Positions 6,875 through 7,987 of a DNA stretch of 7,987 nt are shown one piece after another (the first letter of the stretch is position 1; each line of letters begins with the position of its first letter). The notes under the pieces are model-generated. The model made no database searches and had not been told where the DNA came from. It saw nothing but the letters and a program-made list of their open reading frames with translations. Source of the stretch: an uncultured Collinsella sp. (lineage in GTDB: Bacteria; Actinomycetota; Coriobacteriia; Coriobacteriales; Coriobacteriaceae); NCBI GenBank assembly GCA_900551365.1, contig URVZ01000078.1:1-7987 (forward strand). Reading direction: 5' to 3'. The translations under genes were made by a program, and so were the position numbers.

Positions 6875-6904
6875 CGCCGCGGCCCGGAGGGGCGGGCCGC
6901 GGCG
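6875..6904 (-). repeat. Perfect GC-rich intergenic hairpin between ornithine carbamoyltransferase and carrier genes
   Basis: CGCCGCGGCCC (6875-6885) and GGGCCGCGGCG (6894-6904) form an 11-bp, all G-C stem with an 8-nt loop in the 72-bp gap between the two genes. On the minus strand it is followed by CCTCACGTAAGG with no U-tract, so full termination is unlikely. It could block 3' exonucleases and set a different mRNA level for ornithine carbamoyltransferase and carrier. Confidence 0.65.
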
Positions 6905-6925
6905 TGCGGTCGGTCCGTGGCGCGG

Positions 6926-7876
6926 TTAGACGCGCGGGATGTAGAGGTTGCCGAGGGTCGCGGCCATGATGGCCTTGATGGTGTGCATGCGGTTCTCGGC
7001 CTCCTCGAAGCAGCGGGAGTGCTCGCTGTAGATCACGTCGTCGGTGCACTCCATGGCCTCGATGCCGTGCTCCTCCTTGATCTTGGCGGCGTACTCGGTC
7101 TCGGCGTTGTGGAAGGCCGGGAGGCAGTGCAGGAAGATCCAGTCGGGGTTCTCGATGTGGGAGACGAGCTCGGCGTTGACCTGGAACGGGGACATCAGGC
7201 GGACGCGCTCGGCGAACTGGGACTCCTCGCCCATGGCCGCCCAGACGTTGGTGTAGACGGCGTCGGCGCCGCGGACGGCGTCCACGGGGTCGTTGGTGAC
7301 GCGGATGGTCGCGCCGGACTCGGCGGCGAACTTCTGCGCGAGGGCGACGATCTCGGGGTCGGGCTCGAGCTCCTTGGGGGTGGCGTTGACGTAGTTCACA
7401 CCGAGGATGGCGGAGGTGATCATCAGGGAGTTCTGGACGTTGTTGCGACCCTGGCCGCAGTAGGCGAGCGTGAGGCCCTCGAGCCTGCCGAAGTGCTCCT
7501 TGATGGTCATGAAGTCGGCGAGCATCTGCGTGGGGTGCTCGCGGTCAGTGAGGCCGTTCCAGACGGGCACGCCGGAGTGCTCGGCGAGCTGCTCGACGTG
7601 CTCCTGCTTGAAGCCGCGGAACTCGATGGCGTCGAACATGGAGCCGAGCACCTTGGCGGTGTCGAGGACCGTCTCCTTCTTGCCCAGCTGGATGTCGCCC
7701 TTGCCCAGGTACTCGGGGTGGGCGCCCAGGTCGATGCAGGCGGTGGTGAAGGCTGCGCGGGTGCGGGTGGAGGTCTTCTCGAAGAGCAGCGCGACGTTCT
7801 TGCCCTCGAGGTAGCGGTGCGGGACGTTCTGCTTCTTGAGGTCCTTGAGGTGCTCGGCGAAGCCGATGAGCCACAT
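6926..7876 (-). CDS. arcB: Ornithine carbamoyltransferase, catabolic type
   Basis: Transfers the carbamoyl group between carbamoyl phosphate and ornithine; in the arginine deiminase pathway it runs as citrulline phosphorolysis in the cytoplasm. Counting from the ATG at 7876, the 316 residues show STRTR (carbamoyl-phosphate loop, about 36-40), NGLTDREHPTQML (about 107-119) and HCLPAFH (ornithine-domain Cys, about 251-257). The C-terminus AATLGNLYIPR is typical of ArcB-type enzymes. The family usually has 330-340 residues: this start lacks the first conserved helix, which is plainly encoded in the same frame just upstream (about 7877-7936, including VFQGRHLL and DYTRDEL). No ATG, GTG or TTG occurs in that frame before the stop at 7973-7975, so the coordinates given are the longest frame with a normal start, not necessarily the native start. 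It is the first gene of the cluster visible here. Codons end almost only in G or C, suggesting strong expression. Confidence 0.88.
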   Translation of the reverse strand: MWLIGFAEHLKDLKKQNVPHRYLEGKNVALLFEKTSTRTRAAFTTACIDLGAHPEYLGKGDIQLGKKETVLDTAKVLGSMFDAIEFRGFKQEHVEQLAEHSGVPVWNGLTDREHPTQMLADFMTIKEHFGRLEGLTLAYCGQGRNNVQNSLMITSAILGVNYVNATPKELEPDPEIVALAQKFAAESGATIRVTNDPVDAVRGADAVYTNVWAAMGEESQFAERVRLMSPFQVNAELVSHIENPDWIFLHCLPAFHNAETEYAAKIKEEHGIEAMECTDDVIYSEHSRCFEEAENRMHTIKAIMAATLGNLYIPRV

Positions 7877-7959
7877 GAGCTCGTCCCTGGTGTAGTCCCT
7901 CGTGGAGAGCAGGTGGCGACCCTGGAAAACCGAAGGCTCTGTTAGACCAGGATTGACAT
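7877..7959 (-). other. arcB: Displaced 5' end of the ornithine carbamoyltransferase gene (apparent one-base frameshift)
   Basis: An ATG at 7959 with a weak CAGG ribosome binding site reads MSILV and then TAA. The neighbouring frame, shifted by one base, reads NPGLTEPSVFQGRHLLSTRD and joins the enzyme directly. One extra base between 7959 and about 7945 would give a start at 7959 and an enzyme of about 344 residues, the family's normal size. So this looks like a one-base loss (real or a sequence error); a five-codon leader peptide or a non-standard start are alternatives. Confidence 0.6.
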
Positions 7960-7987
7960 GCCGACCTGCCGGCTAACTCGCCGTCTC

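Noticed and set aside
3372..7945. Long plus-strand reading frames (3372-4445, 4324-5412, 5432-6562, 6686-7945)
   Set aside because: They are antisense to genes with clear family motifs; their composition (Asp, Gly, Val, His runs) is the mirror of G/C-ending codons, which suppress antisense stops. No ribosome binding sites or recognisable domains.
7930..7959. Programmed ribosomal frameshift at the start of the ornithine carbamoyltransferase gene
   Set aside because: No slippery heptamer or RF2-like CUUUGAC site precedes the TAA; a one-base loss is simpler.
1..7987. CRISPR arrays, tRNA or rRNA genes, insertion sequences
   Set aside because: No regularly spaced repeats, cloverleaf-like sequence, ribosomal RNA stretch or transposase frame was seen on either strand.

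Overview
The window is a compact, GC-rich bacterial stretch in which every gene I can support lies on the minus strand. Transcription therefore runs from the right edge (about 7960) to the left edge. The G/C-ending codons, the AGGA-type ribosome binding sites and the mix of an arginine-deiminase-type cluster with two YfcC/DcuC carriers suggest an anaerobic, amino-acid-fermenting actinobacterium. A gut Coriobacteriia such as Collinsella or Olsenella is my best guess, inferred from composition and gene style rather than any marker gene.

Right part (about 7972 down to 4366): a catabolic ornithine carbamoyltransferase (ArcB-like), a 12-TM-type YfcC/DcuC-family carrier and a short 285-residue amidinotransferase/DDAH-fold hydrolase with the Cys-His-Asp signature of arginine deiminases. 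Together they look like an arginine deiminase pathway module: guanidine hydrolysis to citrulline, phosphorolysis of citrulline to ornithine and carbamoyl phosphate, and substrate/product exchange across the membrane. Carbamate kinase is not in the window. The ornithine carbamoyltransferase frame clearly codes upstream of its first in-frame ATG, yet has no in-frame start codon there; the plausible start ATG at 7959 is out of frame by one base.

Middle (4365 to 3175): behind a rho-independent terminator comes a D-2-hydroxyacid dehydrogenase with all three catalytic residues, closed by a perfect 12-bp terminator hairpin. Each intergenic gap of the cluster carries a perfect 10-11 bp GC-rich hairpin.

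Left part: a 431-bp gene-free stretch (2806-3236) with two dyad-symmetric sites leads into a second, separately terminated YfcC/DcuC carrier (1327-2805). After its terminator comes a gene running off the left edge. It encodes a membrane-anchored, papain-like C39-family peptidase with a 160-residue Ser/Arg/Gln-rich tail before its membrane segment.

No RNA genes, insertion sequences, CRISPR arrays or phage genes were seen.
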